Below, in pieces: positions 26,754 to 37,030 of a stretch of DNA of 64,000 nt. Location: NCBI GenBank assembly GCA_949287925.1, contig CASEIR010000066.1, positions 47,806 to 111,805 of the forward strand. The letters are read 5' to 3'. The position numbers were made by a program, and so were the translations under genes. Under the pieces are notes generated by a model, which saw only the letters and a list, made by a program, of their open reading frames with translations, was not told where the DNA came from and did no database searches. Positions within the stretch are counted from its first letter, which is position 1. The number at the start of each line of letters is the position of its first letter. Source of the DNA: an uncultured Lachnospiraceae bacterium. Its GTDB lineage: Bacteria; Bacillota; Clostridia; Lachnospirales; Lachnospiraceae.

Positions 26754-26792
26754 CAAGGCAGATTGTGATAATTATTATCATAATCTGCCTTG
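26754..26792. promoter_or_regulatory. 39-base palindrome at the pflB promoter (operator and/or glgP terminator)
   Basis: CAAGGCAGATT on the left is mirrored exactly by AATCTGCCTTG on the right. The centre contains the half-sites TTGTGATAAT and ATTATCATAA separated by one base. The right arm overlaps the -35 hexamer of the pflB promoter. The core resembles redox or cAMP-receptor family operators (Rex: TTGTGA..., FNR/CRP: TGTGA...TCA). As RNA it would also form a strong hairpin downstream of glgP, though only a broken T run (ATATTTT) follows. Confidence 0.65.
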
Positions 26793-26818
26793 ATATTTTA
26801 AGAATCCGATGATATACT
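26790..26818 (+). promoter_or_regulatory. Promoter of pflB
   Basis: TTGATA (26790-26795) and TATACT (26813-26818) are 17 bases apart. The AAAGGGG ribosome site lies upstream of the ATG at 26862. The -35 is embedded in the palindrome described separately. Confidence 0.8.
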
Positions 26819-26861
26819 TTCCGGGTAAAAGAAATTTACCTGTACGAAAGGGGAAATTATA

Positions 26862-29114
26862 ATGGCACATTTTGAACAATGGGCAGGATTTCAGGGTGAA
26901 AACTGGAGAAATTCTGTTGATGTACGTAGTTTTATTCAGGACAACTATACACCTTATGAGGGAGACGCCTCCTTTCTGGAGGATCCGACAGACGCAACAA
27001 ACCAATTATGGGGGAAACTGCAGGAACTGCAAAAGGAAGAACGTGCAAAAGGCGGTGTCCTGGACATGGAAACGGAGGTTGTTTCCGGCCTGACGTCTTA
27101 TGGCCCGGGATATATCAGTGAGGAATTAAAGGATCTGGAAAAGGTTGTGGGTCTTCAGACAGACAAACCTCTAAAAAGAGCGTTTATGCCCTATGGCGGT
27201 ATTAAGATGGCGGAACAGGCTTGTACAACTTATGGTTATCAGCCAAGTGAAAAACTCCATGAGATATTTACAAAATACCACAAGACACATAATCAGGGAG
27301 TATTCGATATCTACACACCTGAGATGAAAAAGGCACGTCATAATAAGATTATCACCGGACTTCCGGATACTTACGGACGAGGACGTATCGTTGGCGATTA
27401 CCGTCGTGTCGCATTATACGGGATCGATTTTCTGATCATGAAAAAACAATATGATTTTGAACGTTATGCAAGACACGGAATGAAAGGTACGGACTTCCGT
27501 CTCCGAGAAGAGATTGCGGATCAGATCCGTGCGCTGAACGAAATGAAAGAAATGGCAGCAATATACGGCTTCGATATATCCCGTCCGGCAAATGATGCCA
27601 GAGAGGCTGTCCAGTGGCTTTACTTTGGTTATCTGGCTGCAATTAAAACTCAGAATGGCGCGGCTATGAGTGTGGGACGTATTTCAACATTCCTGGATAT
27701 TTATATTGAAAGAGACCTTAATGCTGGAAGAATTACAGAGAAGGACGCGCAGGAGCTGATCGATCATCTGGTTATGAAGTTCCGGATGGTTAAATTTGCA
27801 AGAATCCCGTCTTATAACGAGCTGTTTTCCGGTGACCCGGTATGGGCAACTCTGGAAATGGCAGGTTTGGGACAGGACGGGCGTTCCATGGTAACAAAGA
27901 ATGACTATCGTTTCCTTCACACACTCGAAAACATGGGGCCAGCTCCGGAACCGAATCTTACGGTTCTCTATTCGTCCAGGCTGCCGGAAAGTTTTAAAAA
28001 GTATGCGGCTATGGTATCTGTACAGAGCAGTTCTGTTCAGTATGAAAATGATGATGTTATGCGTCCGGTCTGGGGAGATGATTATTCGATCTGCTGCTGC
28101 GTATCTGCAACACAGACGGGCAAAGAGATCCAGTTTTTCGGTGCGCGTGCAAATCTGGCCAAGTGTCTGCTGTACGCAATCAACGGCGGTGTTGATGAAA
28201 AGAGTAAAGTACAGGTGGGGCCGGCTTACAGACCAATTACATCCGAATATCTGGATTATGATGAGGTGATGGAGCGGTATGACGATATGATGGAATGGCT
28301 CAGTAAGCTCTATGTAGATACTCTGAATATGATTCATTATATGCATGATAAGTATTACTATGAAGCAGCGGAAATGGCTCTGATTGACACAGATGTAAGG
28401 CGTACTTTTGCTACAGGTATCGCAGGCTTTTCTCATGTGATCGACTCGCTCAGCGCGATTAAATATGCAAAGGTGAAGCCAGTCCGTGATGAAGACGGCA
28501 TTGCGGTTGATTTTGAGATCGAGGGAGATTTCCCACGGTATGGAAATGATGATGACCGTGCGGACGATATTGCAATCTGGCTGTTGAAAACATTTATGCA
28601 TAAATTAAATAAGTGTCACACCTACCGCGATTCCGAGCCGACCACATCGATTCTGACTATCACGTCAAACGTAGTATATGGAAAAGCCACCGGATCTCTT
28701 CCGGATGGAAGAAAGGGCGGAGAGCCTCTGGCGCCGGGAGCAAATCCATCTTACGGAGCTGAAAAGAACGGACTGCTTGCATCCCTGAATTCGGTTGCAA
28801 AGCTGCCCTATGAGCTGGCTCTGGATGGAATCTCCAATACACAGACCATCAGCCCTGGTGCCCTGGGGCATGACGATGCTGAAAGAAGTGAGAATCTGGT
28901 TCATATTATGGACGGATACTTTGACCGGGGCGCGCATCATCTGAACGTGAATGTATTCGGAACGGAAAAGCTGATCGATGCAATGGAACATCCGGAAAAG
29001 CCGGAATATGCCAATTTCACAATCCGTGTCTCTGGATATGCGGTTAAATTTATCGATCTGACGCGTGAGCAGCAGATGGATGTAATTGCAAGAACCTGCC
29101 ACGATCGTATGTAA
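26862..29114 (+). CDS. pflB: Pyruvate formate-lyase (formate C-acetyltransferase)
   Basis: This 750-residue glycyl-radical enzyme cleaves pyruvate with CoA to acetyl-CoA and formate in anaerobic fermentation. The active-site cysteine pair is in [15 protein letters not shown], and the glycyl-radical loop near the C-terminus is RVSGYAVKF. Full length and motif spacing match PflB rather than the diol dehydratase or choline lyase relatives. The activating enzyme gene follows 32 bases later. The upstream palindrome suggests redox-dependent control. Confidence 0.96.
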   Translation: MAHFEQWAGFQGENWRNSVDVRSFIQDNYTPYEGDASFLEDPTDATNQLWGKLQELQKEERAKGGVLDMETEVVSGLTSYGPGYISEELKDLEKVVGLQTDKPLKRAFMPYGGIKMAEQACTTYGYQPSEKLHEIFTKYHKTHNQGVFDIYTPEMKKARHNKIITGLPDTYGRGRIVGDYRRVALYGIDFLIMKKQYDFERYARHGMKGTDFRLREEIADQIRALNEMKEMAAIYGFDISRPANDAREAVQWLYFGYLAAIKTQNGAAMSVGRISTFLDIYIERDLNAGRITEKDAQELIDHLVMKFRMVKFARIPSYNELFSGDPVWATLEMAGLGQDGRSMVTKNDYRFLHTLENMGPAPEPNLTVLYSSRLPESFKKYAAMVSVQSSSVQYENDDVMRPVWGDDYSICCCVSATQTGKEIQFFGARANLAKCLLYAINGGVDEKSKVQVGPAYRPITSEYLDYDEVMERYDDMMEWLSKLYVDTLNMIHYMHDKYYYEAAEMALIDTDVRRTFATGIAGFSHVIDSLSAIKYAKVKPVRDEDGIAVDFEIEGDFPRYGNDDDRADDIAIWLLKTFMHKLNKCHTYRDSEPTTSILTITSNVVYGKATGSLPDGRKGGEPLAPGANPSYGAEKNGLLASLNSVAKLPYELALDGISNTQTISPGALGHDDAERSENLVHIMDGYFDRGAHHLNVNVFGTEKLIDAMEHPEKPEYANFTIRVSGYAVKFIDLTREQQMDVIARTCHDRM

Positions 29115-29146
29115 AATAATTATTCGGGCAAAAAGGAGCATGATTC

Positions 29147-29902
29147 ATGACAAAGGGATATATACATTCTCTTGAGAGTTTTGGATCCGTAGACGGACCG
29201 GGCGTTCGGTTTGTGGTTTTTCTTTCCGGCTGCGCAATGCGATGCCGTTTCTGCCACAATCCGGACACCTGGAAACTGCAGTCAGGCACCATGTACACTG
29301 CAGATGAAGTAATAGAAAAATCATTGAGATATCGTTCTTACTGGGGAAACAAGGGCGGAATTACCGTGAGCGGAGGCGAGCCTCTTCTCCAGATCGATTT
29401 TCTGTTGGAATTATTTCAGAAAGCGAAGGAAAACGGGATTCATACGGTTCTTGATACCAGCGGGAATCCATTTACGTATGAAGAGCCTTTTTGGGGGAAA
29501 TTTCAAAAACTGATGGAGTATACGGATTTGATCATGCTTGATATCAAGCAAATTGATGAAGAGGAACACAAGATTCTGACCGGTTGTACGAATCGGAATA
29601 TCCTGGAAATGGCAAAATATCTGTCAAAAATTCAGAAACCCGTATGGATCCGTCATGTATTGGTCCCGGAGTACAGTGATAAAGACGAATATCTCATGCG
29701 GCTCCGTGATTTTATAGATACATTGGATAATGTAGATCGGGTAGAAGTACTTCCGTATCATACACTGGGCGTGTTTAAATGGAAGGAACTGGGTCTTAAG
29801 TATCCTCTTGAAGGAATTGATCCGCCTTCGAAAGAGCGGATTGACCGTGCGAATCAGATATTGGAAACGGAAAAATATCGTCGGATTCATTCAGATAATT
29901 AA
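29147..29902 (+). CDS. pflA: Pyruvate formate-lyase activating enzyme
   Basis: This 251-residue radical-SAM enzyme installs the glycyl radical on PflB. The CX3CX2C cluster motif is CAMRCRFCHNPDTW, preceded by SVDGPGVRFVVFLSGC. GGITVSGGEPLLQ is the SAM-binding GGE block. It lacks the extra ferredoxin-type clusters found in activases of other glycyl-radical enzymes, which supports the pairing with PflB upstream. AAAAGGAG precedes the ATG, and a terminator follows. Confidence 0.95.
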   Translation: MTKGYIHSLESFGSVDGPGVRFVVFLSGCAMRCRFCHNPDTWKLQSGTMYTADEVIEKSLRYRSYWGNKGGITVSGGEPLLQIDFLLELFQKAKENGIHTVLDTSGNPFTYEEPFWGKFQKLMEYTDLIMLDIKQIDEEEHKILTGCTNRNILEMAKYLSKIQKPVWIRHVLVPEYSDKDEYLMRLRDFIDTLDNVDRVEVLPYHTLGVFKWKELGLKYPLEGIDPPSKERIDRANQILETEKYRRIHSDN

Positions 29903-29904
29903 AA

Positions 29905-29946
29905 AACTGCAGAATCACTGATAGACGTGATTCTGCAGTTTTTTTG
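29905..29946 (+). terminator. Terminator after pflA
   Basis: AACTGCAGAATCAC pairs perfectly with GTGATTCTGCAGTT around an 8-base loop and is followed by a run of T. Confidence 0.93.
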
Positions 29947-29986
29947 TCGGAAGAATTTTGATTTCACAGTTTAATTGATTAAAGTC

Positions 29987-30015
29987 TTGAAACATATGAA
30001 AAAATGAGATAATAT
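29987..30015 (+). promoter_or_regulatory. Possible promoter of leuB-ilvD-ilvB
   Basis: TTGAAA (29987-29992) with TAATAT (30010-30015) 17 bases later is the best fit; GATAAT and TATAAG nearby are alternatives. The leader to the leuB ATG at 30050 is short, and no T-box or leucine leader peptide is seen. Confidence 0.4.
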
Positions 30016-30049
30016 AAGTGTTATAGATTTTTTAGAGAGGATGTAGAGT

Positions 30050-31132
30050 ATGAAGCTGAATATCGGAATCATTAAAGGAGACGGCATCGGCCCTGAAATT
30101 GTGACAGAGGCGGTAAAGGTGCTGGATAGAGTTGCTGAAAAATACGGGCACATCTGCGAGTATACAGAATTGCTTCTGGGAGGAGCGTCCATAGATGTGC
30201 ATGGTGTCCCGCTGACGGATGACACGATCCGGAAAGCGAAAAGTTGCGACGCTGTTTTAATGGGATCGATCGGAGGAGATGCAAAGACATCGCCGTGGTA
30301 CCAGTTAGAACCATCAAAACGGCCGGAAGCAGGACTTCTGAAGATTCGTAAATCTCTGAATCTGTTCGCGAATCTGAGGCCTGCCGTACTTTATGATGAA
30401 CTGAAGGGAGCCTGTCCGTTAAAAGAATCTATTACCAAAGGCGGATTCGATATGATGATCATGCGGGAATTGACAGGCGGGCTATATTTTGGTGAGCGAA
30501 GAACCGTGGAAGAAAACGGGATTATGACGGCATATGACTCTCTTACATATAATGAGGTGGAAATACGCAGAATTGCAAAACGGGCATTTGATATTGCGCT
30601 GAAACGCAGAAAAAAAGTTACAAGCGTGGATAAAGCGAATGTGCTGGATTCCTCGAGGCTTTGGAGAAAAGTAGTGGATGAAGTTGCGAAAGATTATCCG
30701 GAAGTTGAACTTTCTCATATGCTGGTTGATAATTGTGCTATGCAGCTGGTCAGAGATCCAGGACAATTTGATGTCATTCTGACCGAGAATATGTTCGGTG
30801 ACATTCTGTCTGATGAAGCCAGTATGGTGACCGGTTCCATCGGGATGTTGGCAAGCGCCAGCCTGAACGAAACCAAATTTGGTCTGTACGAGCCAAGCGG
30901 AGGATCTGCGCCGGATATAGCAGGAAAAGGGATTGCGAACCCGATTGCAACCATACTTTCGGCGGCGCTGATGCTGAGGTTCAGTTTTGATCTGGACGCG
31001 GAAGCAGATGCAGTGGAAGCTGCGGTGGAAAAAGTATTAAAAGAAGGGTACCGTACAATTGACATTATGTCGGAGGGCAGACAGCAGGTCGGAACCGCAC
31101 AGATGGGAGACCTGATCTCAAGTTATATCTAG
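30050..31132 (+). CDS. leuB: 3-Isopropylmalate dehydrogenase
   Basis: This 360-residue NAD-dependent beta-decarboxylating dehydrogenase acts in leucine synthesis. It has [10 protein letters not shown] at the start, the substrate-arginine block [21 protein letters not shown], and the metal-binding [13 protein letters not shown], with the C-terminal [25 protein letters not shown] is a LeuB rather than an isocitrate dehydrogenase feature. leuA, leuC and leuD are not in the window. ilvD starts 28 bases downstream. Confidence 0.95.
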   Translation: MKLNIGIIKGDGIGPEIVTEAVKVLDRVAEKYGHICEYTELLLGGASIDVHGVPLTDDTIRKAKSCDAVLMGSIGGDAKTSPWYQLEPSKRPEAGLLKIRKSLNLFANLRPAVLYDELKGACPLKESITKGGFDMMIMRELTGGLYFGERRTVEENGIMTAYDSLTYNEVEIRRIAKRAFDIALKRRKKVTSVDKANVLDSSRLWRKVVDEVAKDYPEVELSHMLVDNCAMQLVRDPGQFDVILTENMFGDILSDEASMVTGSIGMLASASLNETKFGLYEPSGGSAPDIAGKGIANPIATILSAALMLRFSFDLDAEADAVEAAVEKVLKEGYRTIDIMSEGRQQVGTAQMGDLISSYI

Positions 31133-31160
31133 AATTTTGAAACCAAGGAGGAACATATTT

Positions 31161-32834
31161 ATGAGAAGTGATACAGTAACAAAAGGAAAACAACAGGCGC
31201 CGCACCGCTCTTTATTCAATGCGCTTGGATTAACGAAGGAGGAGATGGAACGGCCGCTGGTAGGAATTGTAAGCTCCTATAACGAGATCGTCCCAGGACA
31301 TATGAATCTTGATAAGATTGTGGAGGCTGTGAAACAGGGTGTGGCAATGGCAGGCGGAACGCCGATCGTATTTCCGGCGATTGCTGTCTGTGACGGTATT
31401 GCGATGGGACATATCGGAATGAAGTATTCCCTTGTAACCAGAGACCTGATTGCGGATTCTACGGAAGCAATGGCGATGGCACATCAGTTTGACGCGCTGG
31501 TCATGGTTCCGAACTGTGATAAAAATGTTCCGGGACTTTTGATGGCTGCGGCCAGAATCAATGTTCCAACTATATTTGTCAGCGGAGGCCCGATGCTCGC
31601 AGGACATGTAAAGGGTAAGAAGACCAGTCTTTCCAGTATGTTCGAAGCAGTAGGCGCCAATGCTGCGGGGTTGATTACAGATGAAGAATTGTGCGAGTTT
31701 GAGAACCATACCTGCCCGACGTGCGGATCCTGTTCTGGCATGTACACAGCTAACAGTATGAACTGCCTGACAGAAGTACTTGGCATGGGATTAGGAGGAA
31801 ACGGGACCATACCGGCTGTTTATTCTGCACGAATCCGTCTGGCGAAACATGCGGGTATGAAAGTTATGGAACTATGGGAAAAGAATATCAGGCCACGGGA
31901 TATCATGACAAAGGACGCGATTTTGAATGCATTGACTGTTGATATGGCGCTTGGCTGTTCTACAAACAGCATGCTTCATCTTCCTGCGATTGCCCATGAA
32001 GTGGGCATGGATTTTGAGATTGATTTTGCGAACGGGATCAGTGAAAAGACACCGAATCTCTGTCATCTGGCACCGGCAGGTCCTACTTATATGGAAGATC
32101 TTAACGCGGCAGGCGGCGTATATGCGGTAATGGCGGAATTGAATAAAAAAGGACTGATCCATACGGAGTGCATGACTGTCACGGGAAAAACTGTGGGTGA
32201 AAATATTGCAGGGGCAGTCAATAAAGATCCAGAAGTCATCCGGCCGATTGATAATCCTTATTCCGAAACCGGAGGACTTGCAGTGTTAAAAGGAAATCTT
32301 GCACCGGACGGCAGTGTGGTAAAACGGTCGGCCGTCGTGGAGGAAATGCTGGTTCACGAAGGCCCGGCCCGCGTGTTTGACTGCGAGGAGGATGCAATCG
32401 ATGCAATCAAGGGTGGCAGAATCCATGCGGGTGACGTTGTGGTGATCCGTTATGAAGGCCCAAAAGGCGGTCCGGGCATGCGTGAGATGTTGAATCCGAC
32501 ATCAGCGATTGCGGGCATGGGACTGGGCTCTACCGTTGCGCTTATTACAGACGGACGGTTCAGCGGCGCTTCCAGAGGCGCTTCCATCGGTCATGTATCA
32601 CCGGAAGCGGCAGTGGGCGGCCCGATTGCTTTAGTTGAAGAAGGGGATATCATCAGAATTAATATTCCGGAATTATCACTGGAACTGGATGTGTCAGACG
32701 AAGAGTTGAAAAAAAGAAAAGAAAAATGGCAGCCAAGAGAACCGAAAGTTACGACTGGTTATCTGGCCAGATATGCAGCCATGGTAACATCGGGGAACAG
32801 AGGCGCAATCCTTGAAGTGCCAAAGAACGGTTAA
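31161..32834 (+). CDS. ilvD: Dihydroxy-acid dehydratase
   Basis: This 557-residue Fe-S dehydratase makes the 2-oxo acid precursors of valine and isoleucine. Cluster cysteines are visible in [12 protein letters not shown] and in [19 protein letters not shown], and the C-terminal signature is [11 protein letters not shown]. The start at 31161 ([10 protein letters not shown]) has AAGGAGG ten bases upstream; an in-frame ATG at 31137 lies before that ribosome site and is rejected. It sits between leuB and ilvB in one likely operon. Confidence 0.96.
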   Translation: MRSDTVTKGKQQAPHRSLFNALGLTKEEMERPLVGIVSSYNEIVPGHMNLDKIVEAVKQGVAMAGGTPIVFPAIAVCDGIAMGHIGMKYSLVTRDLIADSTEAMAMAHQFDALVMVPNCDKNVPGLLMAAARINVPTIFVSGGPMLAGHVKGKKTSLSSMFEAVGANAAGLITDEELCEFENHTCPTCGSCSGMYTANSMNCLTEVLGMGLGGNGTIPAVYSARIRLAKHAGMKVMELWEKNIRPRDIMTKDAILNALTVDMALGCSTNSMLHLPAIAHEVGMDFEIDFANGISEKTPNLCHLAPAGPTYMEDLNAAGGVYAVMAELNKKGLIHTECMTVTGKTVGENIAGAVNKDPEVIRPIDNPYSETGGLAVLKGNLAPDGSVVKRSAVVEEMLVHEGPARVFDCEEDAIDAIKGGRIHAGDVVVIRYEGPKGGPGMREMLNPTSAIAGMGLGSTVALITDGRFSGASRGASIGHVSPEAAVGGPIALVEEGDIIRINIPELSLELDVSDEELKKRKEKWQPREPKVTTGYLARYAAMVTSGNRGAILEVPKNG

Positions 32835-32863
32835 GTTACAGATAGAACAGGAGAGAGAAAGGT

Positions 32864-34537
32864 ATGCAATTGACAGGAGCACAGATTGTAATCGAATGTT
32901 TGAAAGAACAGGGCGTGGATACCGTATTCGGATATCCTGGCGGAGCGATTCTGAACGTTTACGATGAACTATATAAACATAGCGGCGAGATCCGGCATAT
33001 ACTGACATCACACGAGCAGGGAGCGGCTCATGCGGCAGACGGATATGCAAGAGCAACTGGAAAGGTTGGCGTCTGTCTCGCGACGAGCGGTCCCGGGGCA
33101 ACCAATCTGGTAACAGGGATTGCAACTGCTTATATGGATTCTATTCCCATTGTTGCGATCACCTGCAACGTGGGTGTATCTCTGCTTGGAAAAGACAGCT
33201 TCCAGGAAATCGATATTACCGGAATCACGCAACCGATCACAAAGCATAATTATATAGTAAAAGACGTTAATAAATTAGCAGATACAATAAGAAAAGCGTT
33301 TATCATTGCAAAAAAAGGCAGGCCCGGTCCGGTTCTGATCGACATCCCTAAAGATGTCACTGCGAATAAAACGGATTATAAGCGTCAGGATGTAAGTCCG
33401 GTATATCCTTCGGAAAAGATTGATGAAGCAGATCTTTCCAATGCAGTGAAGATGATTGAAAAGTCAAAAAAACCATATATTTTTATTGGAGGCGGAGCAA
33501 TTCTGGCGAACGCGAGTGAAGAACTCCGCAGCTTTGTAAAAAAAGTGAACGCGCCTGTTACAGATTCTCTGATGGGTAAAGGCGCGTTTCCGGGTACGGA
33601 TCCTCTGTATACAGGAATGCTTGGAATGCATGGAACAAAAACTTCTAATTATGGAGTCAGCGAGTGTGATCTTCTAATTGTAATCGGGGCGAGGTTCAGT
33701 GACCGTGTTACCGGTAATGCTAAGAAATTCGCGAAAAATGCCAAAATCCTTCAGTTTGATATTGACGAAGCGGAAATGAATAAGAACGTGCTGATTTCTG
33801 CTGGAGTTGTGGGAGATATCAAGGTAATCCTGCAGCGCCTGAACGAAGTACTGGAACAGCAAAACCATGAAGAATGGATCGAAAAGATCATGGAATACAA
33901 AGCGCGTTATCCGTTGAGTTATCATCCGTCTGTTTTAACCGGCCCCTATGTGGTGGAGGAAATTTACCGTCAGACAAAAGGAGACGCGTTAATTGTGACT
34001 GAAGTTGGCCAGCATCAGATGTGGGCGGCGCAGTACTATAAATATACAGAGCCCAGAACACTTCTGACCTCCGGCGGCCTTGGAACTATGGGTTATGGCC
34101 TTGGCGCTTCTCTTGGAGCCAAAATAGGGAAACCGGATAAAACAGTTGTCAATATTGCCGGTGATGGATGTTTCCGCATGAATATGAATGAAATCGCAAC
34201 GGCTGCCAGATATGGAATACCGATCATTCAGGTGGTCATTAATAATCATGTGCTTGGTATGGTGCGGCAATGGCAGACTCTGTTTTACGGGGAACGGTAT
34301 TCAGCAACCGTACTGAATGATTCCGTGGATTTTGTAAAACTTGCAGAAGCGTTGGGAGCATCCGGTATCCGTGCGACTACGCAGGAGGAGTTTAAAGACG
34401 CGTTTGCAAAAGCTCTGACTTTGAACGGGCCGGTTGTGATTGACTGCCAGATTGACAGTGATGAGAAGGTGTGGCCTATGGTAGCGCCCGGGGCGGCCAT
34501 CAGCGAAGCTTTTGATGAGAATGACCTGGAAAATTAG
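32864..34537 (+). CDS. ilvB: Acetolactate synthase, large (catalytic) subunit
   Basis: This 557-residue thiamine-diphosphate enzyme condenses pyruvate for branched-chain amino acid synthesis. It has the catalytic Glu in LTSHEQGAAHAADGYAR, LLGKDSFQEID typical of the FAD-containing biosynthetic form, and the ThDP motif NIAGDGCFRMNMNE. The regulatory small subunit (ilvN/ilvH) is not adjacent: serC begins 35 bases downstream. The FAD-type features argue against the catabolic AlsS form. The AGAGAGAAAGG site precedes the ATG. Confidence 0.93.
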   Translation: MQLTGAQIVIECLKEQGVDTVFGYPGGAILNVYDELYKHSGEIRHILTSHEQGAAHAADGYARATGKVGVCLATSGPGATNLVTGIATAYMDSIPIVAITCNVGVSLLGKDSFQEIDITGITQPITKHNYIVKDVNKLADTIRKAFIIAKKGRPGPVLIDIPKDVTANKTDYKRQDVSPVYPSEKIDEADLSNAVKMIEKSKKPYIFIGGGAILANASEELRSFVKKVNAPVTDSLMGKGAFPGTDPLYTGMLGMHGTKTSNYGVSECDLLIVIGARFSDRVTGNAKKFAKNAKILQFDIDEAEMNKNVLISAGVVGDIKVILQRLNEVLEQQNHEEWIEKIMEYKARYPLSYHPSVLTGPYVVEEIYRQTKGDALIVTEVGQHQMWAAQYYKYTEPRTLLTSGGLGTMGYGLGASLGAKIGKPDKTVVNIAGDGCFRMNMNEIATAARYGIPIIQVVINNHVLGMVRQWQTLFYGERYSATVLNDSVDFVKLAEALGASGIRATTQEEFKDAFAKALTLNGPVVIDCQIDSDEKVWPMVAPGAAISEAFDENDLEN

Positions 34538-34572
34538 CAATAATGGAAAGTATAGAAAGGTAGGAAACAACG

Positions 34573-35655
34573 ATGAGCAGAGTGTACAATTTTTCGGCAG
34601 GACCGGCAGTATTGCCGGAGGAAGTCTTACAGGAAGCAGCAGATGAAATGCTGGACTATAACGGAACAGGAATGTCCGTTATGGAGATGAGTCACCGCTC
34701 AAAGGCGTTTCAGGAAATCATAGACACTGCTGAAGCAGATCTTAGAGAATTGATGAATATTCCGGATAATTATAAAGTACTGTTTCTTCAGGGAGGCGCC
34801 TCCTCTCAGTTTGCCATGATCCCTATGAATCTGATGAAAAATGGGGTGGCGGATTATATTATTACCGGACAATGGGCAAAAAAAGCTTATCAGGAAGCTC
34901 AGAAGTACGGGAAGGCGAACGTCATTGCGTCCTCTGAAGATCGAATGTTTTCCTATATTCCGGATTGTTCCGATCTGCCGGTTTCTGATGACGCAGACTA
35001 TGTATATATCTGTGAAAACAATACGATCTATGGGACTAAATTTAAACAATTGCCGGATACAAAAGGGAAGACCTTAGTGGCAGACGTATCCTCCTGTTTT
35101 CTGTCAGAACCGGTAGATGTGACAAAATATGGCGTTATTTATGGAGGAGTGCAGAAAAATATCGGACCTGCCGGTGTCGTGATTGTTATTATCCGGGAAG
35201 ATCTGATTACAGAAGATGTTCTGGCAGGTACGCCGACCATGTTCCGTTACAAGATTCATGCAGATGCCGGCTCTCTTTATAATACGCCACCGGCTTACGG
35301 CATTTATATTTGTGGAAAAGTGTTCAAATGGCTGAAAAAGCAGGGCGGACTTACAGCTATGAAAAAACGTAATGAAGAAAAAGCAGGAATACTTTACGAT
35401 TTCCTTGATCAGAGCAACATGTTCCATGGAACAGTTGAAGCAAAGGACCGTTCTCTGATGAATGTGCCTTTTGTGACTGGAGATAAAGAATTGGATGCGA
35501 AGTTTATCAAAGAAGCAAAAGAAGCCGGCTTTGAAAATCTGAAAGGTCATCGCTCCGTAGGAGGGATGCGCGCAAGTATTTATAACGCAATGCCAGTGGA
35601 GGGTGTGAAAGCTTTGGTGGCATTTATGAAAAAGTTTGAAGAGGAGAATATGTAA
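34573..35655 (+). CDS. serC: Phosphoserine aminotransferase
   Basis: This 360-residue PLP enzyme converts 3-phosphohydroxypyruvate to phosphoserine. It starts with VYNFSAGPAVLPEEVL, has MEMSHRS and LFLQGGASSQFAMIPMNL, and the PLP lysine is in VIYGGVQKNIGPAG. The C-terminal GHRSVGGMRASIYNAMP is the SerC signature. serA follows by two bases. Serine made here also links to the exporter genes at the start of the window, though no shared regulation is visible. Confidence 0.96.
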   Translation: MSRVYNFSAGPAVLPEEVLQEAADEMLDYNGTGMSVMEMSHRSKAFQEIIDTAEADLRELMNIPDNYKVLFLQGGASSQFAMIPMNLMKNGVADYIITGQWAKKAYQEAQKYGKANVIASSEDRMFSYIPDCSDLPVSDDADYVYICENNTIYGTKFKQLPDTKGKTLVADVSSCFLSEPVDVTKYGVIYGGVQKNIGPAGVVIVIIREDLITEDVLAGTPTMFRYKIHADAGSLYNTPPAYGIYICGKVFKWLKKQGGLTAMKKRNEEKAGILYDFLDQSNMFHGTVEAKDRSLMNVPFVTGDKELDAKFIKEAKEAGFENLKGHRSVGGMRASIYNAMPVEGVKALVAFMKKFEEENM

Positions 35656-35657
35656 TT

Positions 35658-36821
35658 ATGTATAAATATCATTGCCTGAATCCGATTTCTCCTGTTGGAA
35701 TGGAAGAGTTTACAGATAGTTATGCCCCTGTCAGTTCTGTGAACGATGCAGACGCAATCCTTGTGCGGAGCGCAGGGATGCATGATATGGAGTTTGGGGA
35801 TCGTCTGACGGCAATCGCAAGAGCGGGGGCAGGAGTAAACAATATACCATTGTTGGAATGTGCGGAAAAGGGTATTGTTGTATTCAATACGCCCGGAGCA
35901 AATGCCAATGGTGTGAAAGAACTGGTCATTGCAGGAATGCTTCTTGCGTCCAGAGATATCATCGGCGGCATTAACTGGGTCCAGGAGAATGAAGAAGACG
36001 GTAATATTGCCAAAGATGCTGAAAAGGCAAAGAAAGCGTTTGCCGGATGCGAGTTGGAAGGGAAAAAACTGGGGGTTATCGGCCTTGGCGCCATCGGCGT
36101 ACTGGTAGCAAACGCGGCGGTAGCGCTGGGGATGGATGTGTACGGGTATGATCCCTATGTATCCGTTGAATCGGCTTGGAGGTTGAACCGGAGTATCCGG
36201 CATGCAAAAACGGTGGATGAATTGTATAAAGATTGTGATTATATCACCATTCATGTGCCGGCATTGGAGAATACGAAAGGCATGATCGATAAAGATGCCA
36301 TCAGCCTGATGAAAAAGGGCGCCGTACTTCTTAATTTTGCAAGAGATGTTCTGGTGGATGAAGAAGCGGTGATTGATGCACTGGTAACCGGAAAACTCAA
36401 ACATTATGTGACAGATTTTCCCACGTCGGTGATTGCCGGAGTAAAAGGAGCCATTGTAATCCCGCACCTTGGCGCGTCGACGGAAGAATCGGAAGATAAC
36501 TGTGCAAAAATGGCGGTAAGAGAGCTGCGGAATTATCTGGAAAATGGCAATATTAAAAATTCGGTCAACTATCCGGATTGCGATATGGGCTGCAGAGGAG
36601 AGAATACAAGAATTGTTTTGCTCCATCATAACATACCGAATATGCTTGGACAGTTTACAAAGATACTTGCAGAAGATAATATGAATATCGCGGATCTCTC
36701 GAATAAAAGCAAGGGAGAATACGCATATACTATGATCGATATCGATTCGGAGGTTCCGGCAGAAGTTGTAGAAGACCTGAGAAGAGTCAAAGATGTTCTG
36801 AGAGTCCGTGTTATTGAATAA
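35658..36821 (+). CDS. serA: D-3-phosphoglycerate dehydrogenase (short form with ACT domain)
   Basis: This 387-residue NAD-dependent dehydrogenase catalyses the first step of serine synthesis. The nucleotide-binding motif is GLGAIGVLVANAA, catalytic Arg and His lie in NFARDVLVDEEA and HLGASTEESEDNC. From about residue 317 a C-terminal ACT domain (IVLLHHNIPNMLGQFTKIL) should bind serine for feedback. It lacks the intervening domain of the long Bacillus type. Its ribosome site, GAGGAG, lies within the end of serC, so the two are coupled. Confidence 0.93.
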   Translation: MYKYHCLNPISPVGMEEFTDSYAPVSSVNDADAILVRSAGMHDMEFGDRLTAIARAGAGVNNIPLLECAEKGIVVFNTPGANANGVKELVIAGMLLASRDIIGGINWVQENEEDGNIAKDAEKAKKAFAGCELEGKKLGVIGLGAIGVLVANAAVALGMDVYGYDPYVSVESAWRLNRSIRHAKTVDELYKDCDYITIHVPALENTKGMIDKDAISLMKKGAVLLNFARDVLVDEEAVIDALVTGKLKHYVTDFPTSVIAGVKGAIVIPHLGASTEESEDNCAKMAVRELRNYLENGNIKNSVNYPDCDMGCRGENTRIVLLHHNIPNMLGQFTKILAEDNMNIADLSNKSKGEYAYTMIDIDSEVPAEVVEDLRRVKDVLRVRVIE

Positions 36822-36876
36822 GTGAATGATTGAAAGAAAAAATGACAATAATTTATAAGATTGTTAAAAAAATATC

Positions 36877-36905
36877 TTTACAAAGGTCCCGTAGAGTGAT
36901 AGTAT
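36877..36905 (+). promoter_or_regulatory. Promoter of the small gene at 36.9 kb
   Basis: TTTACA (36877-36882) and TAGTAT (36900-36905) are 17 bases apart, 42 bases upstream of a small start codon. Confidence 0.55.
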
Positions 36906-36946
36906 CATTTCTGGATGATAGATCATTGTAAAGGAAGTGAATTTTG

Positions 36947-37021
36947 ATGAAACAGATTATTTGTACAATCATGAACTACTTTTCAGAAGAGACTGCGATG
37001 ACAACATATATGAATCACTAG
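36947..37021 (+). CDS. Free-standing small protein gene, 24 codons, unknown function
   Basis: An ATG at 36947 preceded by AAGGAAG opens a 24-residue peptide beginning MKQIICTIMNYF and ending TYMNH. It has a promoter-like pair upstream and an intrinsic terminator ten bases after its stop, so it looks like a complete transcription unit of about 150 bases. It is not a leader for a downstream gene, because the next gene (prs) is on the other strand. The peptide is mixed hydrophobic/polar, has one Cys, and shows no signal peptide. It may be a small regulatory protein, a signalling peptide or the coding part of a dual-function RNA. I do not recognise it. Confidence 0.45.
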   Translation: MKQIICTIMNYFSEETAMTTYMNH

Positions 37022-37030
37022 TTGAATAAA

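Noticed and set aside
27684-28601. A 305-codon open frame on the minus strand
   Set aside because: It is antisense to the central part of pflB, has no ribosome site, and looks like a codon-bias shadow.
32864-34537. Catabolic acetolactate synthase (AlsS)
   Set aside because: The LLGKDSFQEID segment is typical of the FAD-containing biosynthetic form, and the gene sits with leuB and ilvD; alsD is absent.
35580-36848. A 422-codon open frame on the minus strand
   Set aside because: It is antisense to serA, which is complete and well conserved; the predicted protein is His/Cys/Ile-rich without family likeness.
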